From Mesorhizobium sp. GbtcB19 (GTDB lineage: Bacteria > Pseudomonadota > Alphaproteobacteria > Rhizobiales > Rhizobiaceae): a stretch of 64,000 bases of DNA. Below are positions 36,444 through 46,918 of the stretch, piece by piece. Position 1 is the first letter of the stretch; every line of letters starts with the position of its first letter. Position numbers and translations under genes: made by a program. A model generated the notes under the pieces. The model saw only the letters and a list, made by a program, of their open reading frames with translations. It did no database searches and was not told where the DNA came from. The DNA is taken from the NCBI RefSeq assembly GCF_019091085.1, contig NZ_JAGXJY010000007.1, positions 1-64,000 of the forward strand, in the 5' to 3' direction.

Positions 36444-37295
36444 ATGCCCACCGACCCGCAAAGCGCCCTCATCACCATCCAGGCCGGGCTCGCGCAGCTC
36501 TCTACGCTGATCGTTTCCTATTCCTTCTCGGCCATCGGCGCCGTCATTCTTCTGGTTGTCGGCTATTTCGTCGCCGGTCTTGCCGAGCGCTCGATCCGTG
36601 CCGGCCTCGGCCATATCCACGGCTTCGACGCGACCTTGCGGCACTTCTTCTCCAAGATCGTGCGCTACGCCATTCTGATCCTGGTCACCATCATGGTGCT
36701 CGGCCAGTTCGGGGTGCAGACCGCGTCCATCATCGCGGCAATAGGCGCCATCGGTCTCGCGATCGGGCTGGCGCTGCAGGGCACGCTGCAGAACATCGCG
36801 GCCGGCATCATGCTTCTGGCGCTCCGGCCCTTCCGCATCGGGGAATATGTCGAGGTCGGGCCGATTGCCGGCACGATCGAGGAGATCGGCCTGTTCGCGA
36901 CCAAGATGCGCTCCGTCGACGGCGTCTATGTGCTGGCGCCCAATTCGACGCTGTGGAACCAGCCGGTGCGCAACTTCACCCGCAACGGCGTGCGCCGCAC
37001 CGACGTGAGCTTGAGCATCGGTTCCTGGAACGACATCGACCGGGCGCAAAAGACGCTGCTGTCGATCGCCGGCGCCGAAAAGCGCATCCGGCGCGAACCG
37101 ACGCCGATCGCCTTCGTCGCCAGCCTCGGCGACACCACCGTTTCGCTTACCTTGCGCTACTGGACTTCCGCCGCCGACTATTTCTCCACCCAGATCGACA
37201 CGACCAAACGCGCCAAGCAGGCTTTCGACAGCGAAGGCATCTCGATCCCGTTGCCGCCGCCGGAAGTGCCGGCGCCGGAGGCACGCAAGCAGTAG
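36444..37295 (+). CDS. Small-conductance mechanosensitive channel (MscS family)
   Basis: A 283-residue membrane protein. Three N-terminal membrane segments precede the conserved pore helix IAAIGAIGLAIGLALQGTLQNIAAG in pieces (IGAIGLAIGLALQG, LQNIAAGI), followed by the beta-domain RPFRIGEYVEVGPIAGTIEEIG. This is the minimal MscS form that relieves hypo-osmotic pressure. It is the only plus-strand gene in this part of the housekeeping block and has no obvious partners. Confidence 0.92.
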   Translation: MPTDPQSALITIQAGLAQLSTLIVSYSFSAIGAVILLVVGYFVAGLAERSIRAGLGHIHGFDATLRHFFSKIVRYAILILVTIMVLGQFGVQTASIIAAIGAIGLAIGLALQGTLQNIAAGIMLLALRPFRIGEYVEVGPIAGTIEEIGLFATKMRSVDGVYVLAPNSTLWNQPVRNFTRNGVRRTDVSLSIGSWNDIDRAQKTLLSIAGAEKRIRREPTPIAFVASLGDTTVSLTLRYWTSAADYFSTQIDTTKRAKQAFDSEGISIPLPPPEVPAPEARKQ

Positions 37296-37319
37296 CAGGG
37301 CCGCCGGCGGTGGCGACTT

Positions 37320-37748
37320 TCAATCCGCCGGAAATTTGAATCGATTTCGGGGTATCTCCGCTATTGCCGCGATTTCTATTTGCAAGTCCGGATGATAGAG
37401 GCGCACGATCTGGACGGTTGTCGTCACCGGATAGGGCTCCGAAAAGAATTCCTTGCGGACATCTCCCGATGCCATGAACTGATCGATATCGGTTGCGTAT
37501 TGGGTCAGCGACACGATATCGGCCATCTCCCCACCGACGGCAGCCAGCACGGCCTTGATGTTTTCGAGCGTTTGCCGCACCTGGGCCCGCATGTCGCCCT
37601 CCCCGACCACCTGTCCCTCACGGTCGAGCGAAACTTGGCCCTTCAGGTGAACGAGTTGGCCGCCTTCGTGGATTTTCACCATGGAGAACGCGCCAAATGG
37701 CTTCCACACGGTTGCGGGATTATAGCTTTTCGCCATCTCAGTTCTCAT
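37320..37748 (-). CDS. RidA (YjgF/YER057c/UK114) family protein
   Basis: A 142-residue protein beginning MRTEMAKSYNPATVWKPF. RidA-family pattern: a V-x-GQVSLD strand near residue 37, the segment MRAQVRQTLENIKAVLAAVGG, and TQYATDIDQF, ending with EIAAIAEIPR. These proteins deaminate reactive enamine/imine intermediates or bind small ligands; the catalytic Arg of true RidA (normally in an R-x-R-x-x motif near the end) is not clear here. Start choice is open: ATG 37748 directly abuts a 25-bp palindrome with no Shine-Dalgarno, whereas ATG 37736 has only a weak site. Confidence 0.85.
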   Translation of the reverse strand: MRTEMAKSYNPATVWKPFGAFSMVKIHEGGQLVHLKGQVSLDREGQVVGEGDMRAQVRQTLENIKAVLAAVGGEMADIVSLTQYATDIDQFMASGDVRKEFFSEPYPVTTTVQIVRLYHPDLQIEIAAIAEIPRNRFKFPAD

Positions 37749-37749
37749 T

Positions 37750-37774
37750 TGTTGTCTCTAGGCTAGAGACAACA
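37750..37774. promoter_or_regulatory. Perfect 25-bp palindrome at the RidA-gene promoter
   Basis: TGTTGTCTCTAG-G-CTAGAGACAACA has two perfect 12-bp arms around a single G. It ends one base before the first ATG of the RidA gene. No T-run follows, so a terminator is unlikely; a dimeric repressor site is the natural reading. No regulator gene lies next to it. Confidence 0.65.
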
Positions 37775-37838
37775 TAGGCAAATATTGAAGGCAAATCCCT
37801 CGTGTTGGATTCCGCCCAGTTCGCGATCAAGCGGGTTG

Positions 37839-39131
37839 TCAATCTTTCGCGTGTCGTATCGGCTCATCCGGCGCGAAGGCGAGTTCCACCGGCAACGGCG
37901 TCTGCGCCGACATCGGCGCGAAACTGCCGCTTGTGGCCGCGGGTGTCGGCCGGCCCGCCAGCACGCGCCACAGCACGAACAGGCAGAACACCGAAGCGAT
38001 GACGATGCCGACATAAATGAAGGTCGCGGTGCCGAAGACGGCGGAAAGCGCGGTGACGATGCCCGGCACGATGAAACCGGCCAGCGACCAGGCAAACAGC
38101 ATCGAGCTCGACAGCGCCAGAAGCTCGTCCTTGGCGGCGCGGTCGGCGGCATGCGCGCTGGAAAGCGCGTAGATCGATTCCGACGCGCCGTCCCAGATCA
38201 GATAAATCACCACCAGCGCCATCAGCGCGCCGCCGTCGAAGACGATGGCAAGCACGCTGGCGACGACGGCCAGCGCCGCCGCGCCCGCCAGCACATAGCG
38301 CCGGTCGGTGCGGTCGGAAATCCACCCGAGCGGGATCTGCAGGATCAGCGTGCCGACCGGCATTGCCGACAACAGCAGCGCCACATCCGCCTGGCTGTAG
38401 CCCTTGGCCGTGGCGTGGATCGGCGCGAAGCCGGAAACGATCATCGACAGGCCGCCGACCGCCAGCATGCCGGCGACGCCGACAGGCGAGATGCGCCAGG
38501 CGCGGCGCAGCGCAACCGAAGCGGCCTGCGGCGCCGGCGGCTGCGCAAGCCGCGTCATCCCGACCGGCAGGATGGAAAGCGCGGTGAAGGTGATGCCGAT
38601 CAGCGACGCGGCGGCCGTGTGGATGTCGACCACGGCGAGCGTCGCATAGCCCACGCCCAGCCCGGCGATATAGGCGACATAGAACACCGCCATCACCCGG
38701 CCGCGGATCGCGTTCGGCAAGGCGTCATTCAGCCAGCTCTGCGCGACGATGAACAGACCGCAGATGGCGAAGCCGTAGAGGGCCCGTGCGGCGATCCACA
38801 AAAGCGGGATCGGCCCGGCGCCGATCGCCGCGTTGGAAAGCGCAATCAGCGCCGAAAGCACCATGAAGGCGCGGGCATGTCCGACCCGCTTGACCAGCGG
38901 TCCGGTCAGGATACAGCCGGCCAGCCCGCCGGCCGAAAGCCCGGTGACGATCAGCCCGGCCCAGGTCGGGTCGAAGCCATCGGCGCCGAGGCGCACCGGG
39001 ATATAGGCGAACATCAGCCCGTTGCCGATCGCGATCAGCGCCATCGAGACGATGACGCTGGCAATGGCGATCAGCGGCGCCGACTGCGCGGCGAGACCGG
39101 GATCGGTCGTGGCTTGGTTCTGCTTCTGCAT
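37839..39131 (-). CDS. Major facilitator superfamily transporter
   Basis: A 430-residue permease with about twelve hydrophobic segments. The start MQKQNQATTD precedes the first membrane helix (LIAIASVIVSMALIAIGNG). MFS signature-like loop sequences are seen after helix 2 (GPLVKRVGHAR) and in the second half (GWISDRTDRRYVL). The closing tail is hydrophilic and Pro-rich. It may export a drug or metabolite; the substrate cannot be told. The start 39131 is chosen because the frame upstream runs into the family A repeat. It lies 65 bases before the RidA palindrome. Confidence 0.88.
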   Translation of the reverse strand: MQKQNQATTDPGLAAQSAPLIAIASVIVSMALIAIGNGLMFAYIPVRLGADGFDPTWAGLIVTGLSAGGLAGCILTGPLVKRVGHARAFMVLSALIALSNAAIGAGPIPLLWIAARALYGFAICGLFIVAQSWLNDALPNAIRGRVMAVFYVAYIAGLGVGYATLAVVDIHTAAASLIGITFTALSILPVGMTRLAQPPAPQAASVALRRAWRISPVGVAGMLAVGGLSMIVSGFAPIHATAKGYSQADVALLLSAMPVGTLILQIPLGWISDRTDRRYVLAGAAALAVVASVLAIVFDGGALMALVVIYLIWDGASESIYALSSAHAADRAAKDELLALSSSMLFAWSLAGFIVPGIVTALSAVFGTATFIYVGIVIASVFCLFVLWRVLAGRPTPAATSGSFAPMSAQTPLPVELAFAPDEPIRHAKD

Positions 39132-39190
39132 GCTTGCGCAGCTTGGCCGATCGGCAGGCGAAAGGCCGCCGTAAAAACGACATGGCGCGC

Positions 39191-39375
39191 CTTCCCTTCC
39201 CCCCTGGGGGAAGGTGGATTGCCGCGAAGCGGCAAGACGGATGAGGGGTGTTCCAGCGGAGAGAGACGCTGGCGATTGTGGCCTTAGACGAGCGCGTTGG
39301 CCAAGCTGGAGCACCCCTCATCCGTCTCGGCGCTCCGCGCCGATCCACCTTCTCCCACAGGGGGAGAAGGGAAAA
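39191..39375. repeat. Composite REP-like inverted element (family A)
   Basis: Two modules face each other. The left contains CTTCCCCCCTGGGGGAAGGTGG in pieces, a GCCGCGAAGCGGC hairpin and GACGGATGAGGGGTG; the right is its approximate complement (CACCCCTCATCCGTC, CGGCGCTCCGCGCCG, CCACCTTCTCCC). The spacer is about 60 bases. It fills the 250-bp gap between the MFS gene and nadD. A half-copy is embedded in the gene at 15390-16697. Confidence 0.85.
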
Positions 39376-39381
39376 TAAGGG

Positions 39382-40014
39382 CTACCCCTTCGCCGCCTTG
39401 CGGATCGCCGTCGATGACAGCGACGAACGCGGGCCGTGGATGAAGGTCCAGGCCGGCGCCGGCATGCGGGCAAGCAGCGGCGCGTCGCCCTCGTCGACGC
39501 GGGCATAGTCGAAGGTCTTGGCGACCACCGACGACAGGAAGGAGAGCGTCGCGCCCGGGCGGTCGATGACCGCGATCGGGAAGGTCAGCACGATCTCGCG
39601 CCAGCGCTGCCAGCGGTGGAAATCGCGCAAGGAGTCCGCGCCCATGATCCAGACGAAATCGACCCCCGGATTGCGTGCCTTTATCAGCGCCAGCGTATCG
39701 GCCGTATAGCGAATATGATGCGCCGCCTCGAAGGCTGTGACCTTGATCCTGGGATTCCTGGCGATCTTTTCGGACAGCTCGATGCGCTCGGCGAGCGGCG
39801 CAAGTTCCCGCGCGCTTTTCAGCGGATTGCCGGGCGTCACCATCCACCACAGCTGGTCGAGGGCGAGCCTTCTCAGCGCGATCTCGGCCACCAGCGCATG
39901 ACCGGCATGCGGCGGATTGAAGGAGCCGCCGAACAGGCCGACGGTCAGGCCCTTGGCGGCGTGTGGCATGCGAAGATAGGGCGCGGGGATGGACTGCTCG
40001 GGTTGGGAAAGCAT
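39382..40014 (-). CDS. nadD: Nicotinate-nucleotide adenylyltransferase
   Basis: A 210-residue nucleotidyltransferase that adenylates nicotinate mononucleotide in NAD synthesis. It shows the GGSFNPPHAGH motif and the C-terminal SSTAIR of the ISSTxxR motif, plus the family segment FVWIMGADSLRDFHRW. The start ATG at 40014 (MLSQPEQ) precedes a ~20-residue extension before the core, common in rhizobia. It is downstream of proA but separated from it by the family B repeat. Confidence 0.95.
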   Translation of the reverse strand: MLSQPEQSIPAPYLRMPHAAKGLTVGLFGGSFNPPHAGHALVAEIALRRLALDQLWWMVTPGNPLKSARELAPLAERIELSEKIARNPRIKVTAFEAAHHIRYTADTLALIKARNPGVDFVWIMGADSLRDFHRWQRWREIVLTFPIAVIDRPGATLSFLSSVVAKTFDYARVDEGDAPLLARMPAPAWTFIHGPRSSLSSTAIRKAAKG

Positions 40015-40022
40015 GGTGCTAG

Positions 40023-40182
40023 GCACCCCCCTCTGCCCTGCCGGGCATCTCCCCCGCAAGGGGGGAGATTAGCAGCTCCACCGATAGCGCCTTTCTTCCA
40101 ACGTTGGTGATTGGCGAAAGCCGGGGGGACGTCTGATCTCCCCCCTTGCGGGGGAGATGTCCGGTAGGACAGAGGGGGGTGC
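40023..40182. repeat. Composite inverted-repeat intergenic element (family B, second copy)
   Basis: The same design as 22908-23064: a left module CACCCCCCTCTGCCCTGCCGGGCATCTCCCCCGC in pieces, a right module GGGGGAGATGTCCGGTAGGACAGAGGGGGGTG in pieces, and a spacer carrying ATTGGCGAAAG. Both copies sit between genes; here it separates nadD from proA. Confidence 0.88.
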
Positions 40183-40218
40183 CTGGGCGCAAGCTTCAGG
40201 CCTTTGGAACGAAAAGCT

Positions 40219-41505
40219 TCAAGGCCTCACCTGTCCCGACCCGCGCACGCGGTATTTGAACGAGGTCAGTTGCTCGACGCCGACCGGTCCGCGCGCATGC
40301 ATCTTGCCGGTGGCGATGCCGATCTCGGCGCCCATGCCGAACTCGCCGCCATCGGCGAACTGCGTCGAGGCGTTGTGCAGCAGGATCGCCGAGTCGATCT
40401 CATTGAAGAATTTTTCGACCGCCTGGGCGTCCTCGGCGATGATCGCCTCGGTATGGTGCGAGGAAAAGGTCTCGATATGTTCGATCGCGCCGGCAACGCC
40501 GTCGACCAGCTTCACCGCGATGATGGCGTCGAGATATTCCGTCACCCAGTCGGCATCGGTCGCAGGGCTGGCGTCGGAGAAAGCTTTCATCGCCTCGCCA
40601 TCGGCATGGATCTCACAGCCGGCGGCGCGCAGTGCTTCGAGGATCGGCACCAGATGCGTGGAGGCCACCGCGCGGTCGACCAGCAAGGTCTCGGCCGCGC
40701 CGCACACACCGGTGCGCCGCATCTTGGCGTTCACGGCGATCTGGACCGCCATGTCGAGCTTGGCCGAGCGGTCGATATAGAGATGGCAGATGCCTTCGAG
40801 ATGCGCGAAGACGGGCACCCGCGCTTCGGTCTGCACGCGCCCGACCAGGCTTTTGCCGCCGCGCGGGATGATCACGTCGAGATTGCCGCCGAGACCTTTG
40901 AGCATTTCGCCGACGGCCGCGCGGTCGGTGGTCGGCACCAGCTGGATGGCGTCTTGCGGCAGGCCGGCTGCCTTCAGCCCTTCGACCATGCAGGCATGGA
41001 TCGCGGCCGACGAATTGAGCGAATCCGAGCCGCCGCGCAGGATGACCGGATTCCCCGCCTTGAGGCAGAGTGCGCCGGCGTCGGCCGTCACGTTGGGGCG
41101 GCTTTCATAGATGACGCCGATGACGCCGAGCGGCGTGCGCACGCGCTCGATATGCAGCCCGTTCGGACGGTCCCATGCGGCAATGACATTGCCGACCGGA
41201 TCCTCGAGCGCGGCGATCTCGCGAATGCCCTCGGCCATCGCCTTGATGCGCGACGGCGTCAGCTTCAGCCGGTCCATGAACGAACCGGACAGCCCGGCCT
41301 CCTCGCCATTCGATATATCAATGGCGTTGGCTTCCAGAATGGCCTGTTCGTTGCGCAGGATGGCATCGGCCATGGCGACGAGCGCGGCGTTCTTGGCCTT
41401 GGTGGAGGCTACGGCCAACGGTCGGGCGGCGGCGCGGGCGTTGCCGCCGATATCGGCCATCAGCGCCACAGTGTCTTCCCCGGATTTTTCATGCAGCTTC
41501 AGCAT
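40219..41505 (-). CDS. proA: Glutamate-5-semialdehyde dehydrogenase
   Basis: A 428-residue NADPH enzyme that reduces glutamyl-5-phosphate to the semialdehyde, the second step of proline synthesis. Motifs include [18 protein letters not shown] in part, [22 protein letters not shown] and the catalytic-Cys region [15 protein letters not shown]. Length is typical. It follows proB by 18 bases and is part of obgE-proB-proA. Confidence 0.97.
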   Translation of the reverse strand: MLKLHEKSGEDTVALMADIGGNARAAARPLAVASTKAKNAALVAMADAILRNEQAILEANAIDISNGEEAGLSGSFMDRLKLTPSRIKAMAEGIREIAALEDPVGNVIAAWDRPNGLHIERVRTPLGVIGVIYESRPNVTADAGALCLKAGNPVILRGGSDSLNSSAAIHACMVEGLKAAGLPQDAIQLVPTTDRAAVGEMLKGLGGNLDVIIPRGGKSLVGRVQTEARVPVFAHLEGICHLYIDRSAKLDMAVQIAVNAKMRRTGVCGAAETLLVDRAVASTHLVPILEALRAAGCEIHADGEAMKAFSDASPATDADWVTEYLDAIIAVKLVDGVAGAIEHIETFSSHHTEAIIAEDAQAVEKFFNEIDSAILLHNASTQFADGGEFGMGAEIGIATGKMHARGPVGVEQLTSFKYRVRGSGQVRP

Positions 41506-41523
41506 GGCTCATCCTCCGCCGGA

Positions 41524-42663
41524 TCATTCCTCGGCCAATACTTGGTCGCCGGCAACGCTTACCACCAAATCGTCGCGATGGATCATCGCCGATCGGGCCT
41601 CGTAGCCGAGCACATTTTCGATCTCGGCCGTCTTCAGGCCTGCGATCCTTACGGCATCGGCGGCATCATAGGCAACAAGCCCCCGCGCGATCTCGCGGCC
41701 TTCGGGCGACAGGATCGCCACCGTGTCGCCGCGCGAGAAATTGCCGCTGACCAGCTTCACGCCGGCCGGCAGCAAAGACTTGCCCGACTTCAGCGCGCCG
41801 ATGGCGCCGGCATCGACGGTGAGCCGGCCGGCCGGCTCGAGCTGCCCGGCGATCCAGGTCTTGTAGCCCTTCACCGGATTGGCGCTCGGCTTGAAGAAGG
41901 TCGCGCGTTCGCCCCGCTCGATCGCCATCAGCGGCGACAGCCTGGTGCCGGAGGTGATGATCATCGCCGTGCCGGCGGCGTTGGCGATCTTGCCGGCATC
42001 GAGCTTGGTGCGCATGCCGCCGCGCGACAGCTCCGAGGCCGCCGCCCCCGCCATCGCCTCGATGTCGGGCGTGATACGGTCCACCACAGGAATGAATTTT
42101 GCTCCCGGATCCTTGGCCGGTGGCGCGGTGTAGAGCCCGTCGATGTCGGAAAGCAGCACCAGCAGATCGGCGCCCATCATCGTCGCCACCCGCGCCGCCA
42201 GCCTGTCATTGTCGCCATAGCGGATTTCCGAGGTCGCCACCGTGTCGTTCTCGTTGATGACCGGTACCGCTTTCATCTTGAGCAGGGTCGAGATGGTCGC
42301 GCGCGCGTTGAGGTAGCGGCGCCGCTCCTCGGTGTCGCCCAGGGTCAAAAGGATCTGGCCCGATTTCAGCCCGTCCTTGCCGAGCGCATCCGACCAGGCG
42401 CCGGCGAGCGCTATCTGGCCGACGGCCGCCGCCGCCTGGCTCTCCTCGAGCTTCAGCGCGCGTTTGCCCAGCCCAAGAATGGTGCGGCCGAGCGCGATGG
42501 CACCGGACGAGACGACCAGCACTTCCGCGCCGGCATTGGCAAGCACGGCGATATCGTCGGCAAGCGAGCTCAGCCAGTCGCGCTTGAGACCGCTCGCGCG
42601 GTCGACGAGCAGCGCCGAACCGATCTTCACGGTGATACGCTTGTAGGACTTCAACGACGTCAT
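41524..42663 (-). CDS. proB: Glutamate 5-kinase
   Basis: A 379-residue enzyme that phosphorylates glutamate, the committed step in proline synthesis. The amino-acid kinase domain shows [24 protein letters not shown] and [17 protein letters not shown], and the C-terminal ~75 residues form a PUA domain ([20 protein letters not shown]). The ATG at 42663 (MTSLKSYK) is two bases past the obgE stop, implying coupling; the start at 42678 would overlap obgE. Feedback inhibition by proline is normal for the family. Confidence 0.97.
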   Translation of the reverse strand: MTSLKSYKRITVKIGSALLVDRASGLKRDWLSSLADDIAVLANAGAEVLVVSSGAIALGRTILGLGKRALKLEESQAAAAVGQIALAGAWSDALGKDGLKSGQILLTLGDTEERRRYLNARATISTLLKMKAVPVINENDTVATSEIRYGDNDRLAARVATMMGADLLVLLSDIDGLYTAPPAKDPGAKFIPVVDRITPDIEAMAGAAASELSRGGMRTKLDAGKIANAAGTAMIITSGTRLSPLMAIERGERATFFKPSANPVKGYKTWIAGQLEPAGRLTVDAGAIGALKSGKSLLPAGVKLVSGNFSRGDTVAILSPEGREIARGLVAYDAADAVRIAGLKTAEIENVLGYEARSAMIHRDDLVVSVAGDQVLAEE

Positions 42664-42665
42664 GG

Positions 42666-43715
<1,050 letters not shown>

Positions 43716-43848
43716 CTATTGCGCTTGCGGGATTGCTCTAAACCAAGGGAGAGCCTAGCGCGAGGCCGATTTGCGACTAAAGCGCCGGATGCCCTTTTGC
43801 CGAGGACGCGGTAGCACTGTGTGGGGGCGTGACGGGAGGGGCGCGGGA

Positions 43849-44712
43849 ATGAAGATCGTTTCCTACAACATCCAATATGGCATCGGGCTCGACGGCAAAT
43901 ACGATGTCGGCCGTATCGCCGACGCGGTGCGCGGCGCCGACGTCATCGCGCTGCAGGAAGTGACCCGCAACAACCCGCGCAACGGCGGCCGCGACATGGT
44001 GACCGAGATCGGCGAGGCGCTGCCTGATTATTTTGCCGCCTATGGCAGCAATTTCGAGGTCAATATCGGCTCGCGGCTGGAGAACGGCCGCGCCGTCTCG
44101 ACCAGCTTCCAGCTCGGCAACATGGTGCTGTCGAAGACGCCCATCCATCTGTCGCGCAATCTCCTTTTGCCGCGCAGCCGCAGCCTCGAGACGATGAATT
44201 TCCAGCGCGGCGCGCTCGAAGCGCTGATCGAGACGCCGCTCGGCTTCATCCGCTTCTATTCCACCCATCTCGACCACCGCAGCCCGGTCGAGCGGCAGAA
44301 TCAGATCCGCTTCCTGCGCCAGCGCCTGCTGAACTACACGCTGGAAGGCGGCGGCCTGTCGGGCATTCCCGAGATCGGCCTGCCGGACCTGCCCTATCCG
44401 GAAGCCTTCATCGTCATGGGCGACTTCAACATGCTGCCGGGCTCGCCCGAATATGTCGAACTCGCCGGCCGCCCGGACCACGAGTTCGGCATGCCGCTGA
44501 CCGCCGATCTCGCCGTCGATGTCGCCCAGCGTCTCGCCGCCGCCGATTTGATCACCTGGGTCGATCCCGACCGCCCCGGCGACAAAAGCCGCCACAAATG
44601 CATCGACTACATCTTCACCAGCGCCTCGCTGGCCAGATCGCTGCAGCGCCTGTGGTCCGACAGGGACGCCGTCGGCTCCGACCACCTGCCGCTCTGGGCT
44701 GAGTTGGGCTGA
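43849..44712 (+). CDS. Endonuclease/exonuclease/phosphatase family protein
   Basis: A 287-residue protein beginning MKIVSYNIQYGIG. It has the DNase I-like motif set: ALQEVTRN with the metal-binding Glu, FYSTHLDH, VMGDFNMLPGSPEY, and the C-terminal GSDHLPLWAEL with the Asp-His pair. Such enzymes cleave phosphodiester bonds in nucleic acids, phosphoinositides or other metabolites. No signal peptide is present. It lies on the plus strand between obgE and the GNAT gene, and nothing nearby specifies the substrate. Confidence 0.88.
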   Translation: MKIVSYNIQYGIGLDGKYDVGRIADAVRGADVIALQEVTRNNPRNGGRDMVTEIGEALPDYFAAYGSNFEVNIGSRLENGRAVSTSFQLGNMVLSKTPIHLSRNLLLPRSRSLETMNFQRGALEALIETPLGFIRFYSTHLDHRSPVERQNQIRFLRQRLLNYTLEGGGLSGIPEIGLPDLPYPEAFIVMGDFNMLPGSPEYVELAGRPDHEFGMPLTADLAVDVAQRLAAADLITWVDPDRPGDKSRHKCIDYIFTSASLARSLQRLWSDRDAVGSDHLPLWAELG

Positions 44713-44742
44713 GATTCTATCCTCACAAGCACCCAAGATGGG

Positions 44743-44871
44743 TCGAGATTCAGGTCAGGCCGAGCCGAGAGCGGCGACTTCCGAGAACCGGAGCGGAGCG
44801 TGCTTGAAGCACGTGAGCACCGGAAGCGCAGGAAGCCGCCACTCGCAGGCCGGCATCACCTGAATATCGGC
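44743..44871. repeat. 129-bp RIME-like intergenic repeat (family C, copy 2)
   Basis: Same length and order as 29883-30011: inverted ends (GATTCAGGTCAGGCCGAG and ATCACCTGAATATCGGC), a central GTGCTTGAAGCAC hairpin and CGGAAGCGCAGGAAGCC. It lies between two convergent genes, the phosphatase-family gene and the GNAT gene. Confidence 0.9.
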
Positions 44872-44876
44872 CCATC

Positions 44877-45464
44877 TTAGAAATGGACCCAGTTCCTGAG
44901 GCTCGTCCACGTCTTGCGATCCAGCCGATAACGCTCGACCGGCACCTGGCCGGCGACGATCGAGTTCAGCATGCCCTGGCCGGCATACTGGAAGCCGCAT
45001 TTGTGGATGACCCGGCGCGAGGCCGGGTTGATCACCCTGGTCGAGGCATGCAGCACCTGGATCGAGGTGTTCTGGAAAGCGAGATCGACCAGCGCGTGCG
45101 CGGCCTCGGTGGCATAGCCGCGCTTCCAGTAGGGCTCGCCGATCCAGTAACCGAGCTCCAACCCGCGATCGGTGGTGTTCAGGCCGGCGCAGCCGACGAA
45201 GGTGCCGGTGCCGGCAAGGGTGAGCGCATAGACGATGCCGGCGCGGCGCGATGCCGCCATGGCGAGGAAGGTGCGGCCCTCGGCCTCGCCATAGGGATGC
45301 GGCATGCGGGCCAGCATTTCGGCGACATGTCGGTTGTCGGCCAAAGCAACGAGCTGATCGAGATCGCTGTCGCGCGGCGCGCGCATGACCAGCCGCTCGG
45401 TGGCGAGCACCGGGCAATCGATCGCGTAACTTTCGTCTTCGGTATCTTCCGCTTCGGCAACCAT
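44877..45464 (-). CDS. GNAT-family N-acetyltransferase (RimJ/RimL type)
   Basis: A 195-residue acetyltransferase with the pattern LATERLVMRAPRDSDLD, ELGYWIGEPYWKRGYATEA in pieces (acetyl-CoA-binding R/QxxGxA-like loop), and ASRRVIHKCGFQYAG near the end. This RimJ/RimL form acetylates protein N-termini or small molecules. The ATG at 45464 (MVAEAED) has TGGAGGA about 6 bases upstream. It follows rpmA but a strong terminator separates them. Confidence 0.88.
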   Translation of the reverse strand: MVAEAEDTEDESYAIDCPVLATERLVMRAPRDSDLDQLVALADNRHVAEMLARMPHPYGEAEGRTFLAMAASRRAGIVYALTLAGTGTFVGCAGLNTTDRGLELGYWIGEPYWKRGYATEAAHALVDLAFQNTSIQVLHASTRVINPASRRVIHKCGFQYAGQGMLNSIVAGQVPVERYRLDRKTWTSLRNWVHF

Positions 45465-45484
45465 TTTAGTCCTCCAGGGCAAGA

Positions 45485-45520
45485 AAAATGAAAAAGGAGA
45501 GAGGGCAAGCCCATCTCTCC
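45485..45520 (-). terminator. Rho-independent terminator after rpmA
   Basis: On the minus strand GGAGAGA-TGGGCTTGCCC-TCTCTCC (45496-45520) is followed by TTTTTCATTTTTC. It lies 70 bases downstream of the rpmA stop and should end the rplU-rpmA transcript before the GNAT gene. Confidence 0.85.
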
Positions 45521-45589
45521 TGATCCTTTTCCTGGCCTGGCCAGACACCGGTTCCCGAGATGGGCGCCGGTGTTATGGTGCGGAACCGG

Positions 45590-45859
45590 CTACTCCGCTG
45601 CTTTGGTAATCGGGTTCACCGATACGTAGGTTCGGCCGTTGGCTTTTTTGTTGAAGGTGACTGCGCCGGCTTCGAGCGCAAAAAGGGTGTGGTCCGTGCC
45701 CATGCCAACATTGGTGCCCGGATGCCACTGCGTGCCGCGTTGGCGGATGATGATGTTGCCGGCGACGACGGCTTCGCCGCCGAACTTCTTCACGCCCAGA
45801 CGCTTGGAGTGCGAATCGCGACCATTGCGCGACGAACCGCCAGCTTTCTTGTGTGCCAT
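45590..45859 (-). CDS. rpmA: 50S ribosomal protein L27
   Basis: The 89-residue protein has [16 protein letters not shown], the L27 N-terminus that reaches the peptidyl transferase centre, then [23 protein letters not shown] and [14 protein letters not shown]. It is full length. It follows rplU by 100 bases on the same strand and ends before a strong terminator. Confidence 0.98.
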   Translation of the reverse strand: MAHKKAGGSSRNGRDSHSKRLGVKKFGGEAVVAGNIIIRQRGTQWHPGTNVGMGTDHTLFALEAGAVTFNKKANGRTYVSVNPITKAAE

Positions 45860-45959
45860 TTGACTAACTCCGATGCGCCCTGAGGCGCTTGAATGGTCTT
45901 ATGAACGCGTTCGCGTTCCGTTTCAAGTCCCGTACCGGCGACGATCGCCGCCGGAAAAA

Positions 45960-46643
45960 TTACTTCTTCGCCAGCTCCTTGGCCTGCTCGCGCCAGTCCT
46001 TGATCTGGTCGGCGCTGAACGGCATGTGCTCGTCGATCTTGGCGACATCCTTGTCGCTGAGCTTGGCGAGCTGCGCGAAGGTGACGATGCCCTGCTCGGC
46101 GAGATCCTTCGCCGCGACCGGGCCGATGCCCTTGATCACGGTCAGGTCGTCCGGCTCGCCCTTCGGGGCCTTGAACAGCGGCGCGGCCTTTGCCTCTTCG
46201 CCGGCGGCGGCTTCAGCCTTGGTTTCCTTCTTGGCCTTCGGCTCCTTCGGAGCGGCCTCGGCGGCGACTTCAGCCTTGGCCTCTGCCTTGGCTTCCGGCT
46301 TCGCGGCGGCCTTCTTCGCCGGCTTGGCGCCACCCAGCAGGATCTCGGCGATCCGCACGGTGGTCAAAAGCTGGCGGTGGCCGATCTTGCGGCGCGAATT
46401 CTGGCGGCGGCGCTTCTTGAAAGCGATGACGGTACGGTTCTTGCCCTGCTCGACGACTTCCGCCGTGACCAGCGCGCCATCGACAAACGGTGCGCCGAAG
46501 GTGACATTCTCGCCCTCGCCATGCGCGAGCACATTGCCGATCTCGACGATATCGCCGACCTTGGCTTCGAGTTTCTCGATCTTCAGGAGATCGTTGGCGG
46601 CGACGCGATACTGCTTGCCGCCCGTTTTAATGACTGCGAACAT
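45960..46643 (-). CDS. rplU: 50S ribosomal protein L21 with C-terminal helix-hairpin-helix extension
   Basis: The first ~102 residues are a normal L21 ([39 protein letters not shown]). The protein then continues through an Ala/Lys/Glu-rich linker (about 105-160) into a helix-hairpin-helix-like domain with [20 protein letters not shown] and [15 protein letters not shown], reaching 227 residues. The extension is known in rhizobial L21 and may bind rRNA or DNA. The start at 46643 is fixed by the L21 sequence; the longer frame is not coding. Confidence 0.95.
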   Translation of the reverse strand: MFAVIKTGGKQYRVAANDLLKIEKLEAKVGDIVEIGNVLAHGEGENVTFGAPFVDGALVTAEVVEQGKNRTVIAFKKRRRQNSRRKIGHRQLLTTVRIAEILLGGAKPAKKAAAKPEAKAEAKAEVAAEAAPKEPKAKKETKAEAAAGEEAKAAPLFKAPKGEPDDLTVIKGIGPVAAKDLAEQGIVTFAQLAKLSDKDVAKIDEHMPFSADQIKDWREQAKELAKK

Positions 46644-46791
46644 TTTTTGCCTTTCGCTGTTCGGTCGGCCTTGATGAACCGCTTCAGGCGGTTCGGCCGT
46701 CTTTTTGTCAGTCTGCGGGTTCAAAAAACAAGCGGCGCGGAAGAGCCTCCACGCCGAATGCGGGCTGTCCCTAACCGAAGGTTGCGCCAGA

Positions 46792-46821
46792 GTCAAGGCA
46801 AGCAGCGTCAAGGCAAGCAGC
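46792..46821. repeat. Perfect 15-bp tandem duplication
   Basis: GTCAAGGCAAGCAGC occurs twice in a row in the rplU upstream region. The rest of the 275-bp gap before the serine hydrolase gene has no recognised element, although the rplU promoter must be here. Confidence 0.7.
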
Positions 46822-46918
46822 CGGCTATCGGCTTGTTGTCGAGACTGTTATTGGCGCTCTCCGCACGGTCATGGCAACATCGCGCCCCGAGGAAGCAGAC
46901 ATTTCCGGGGGGAAGAGG

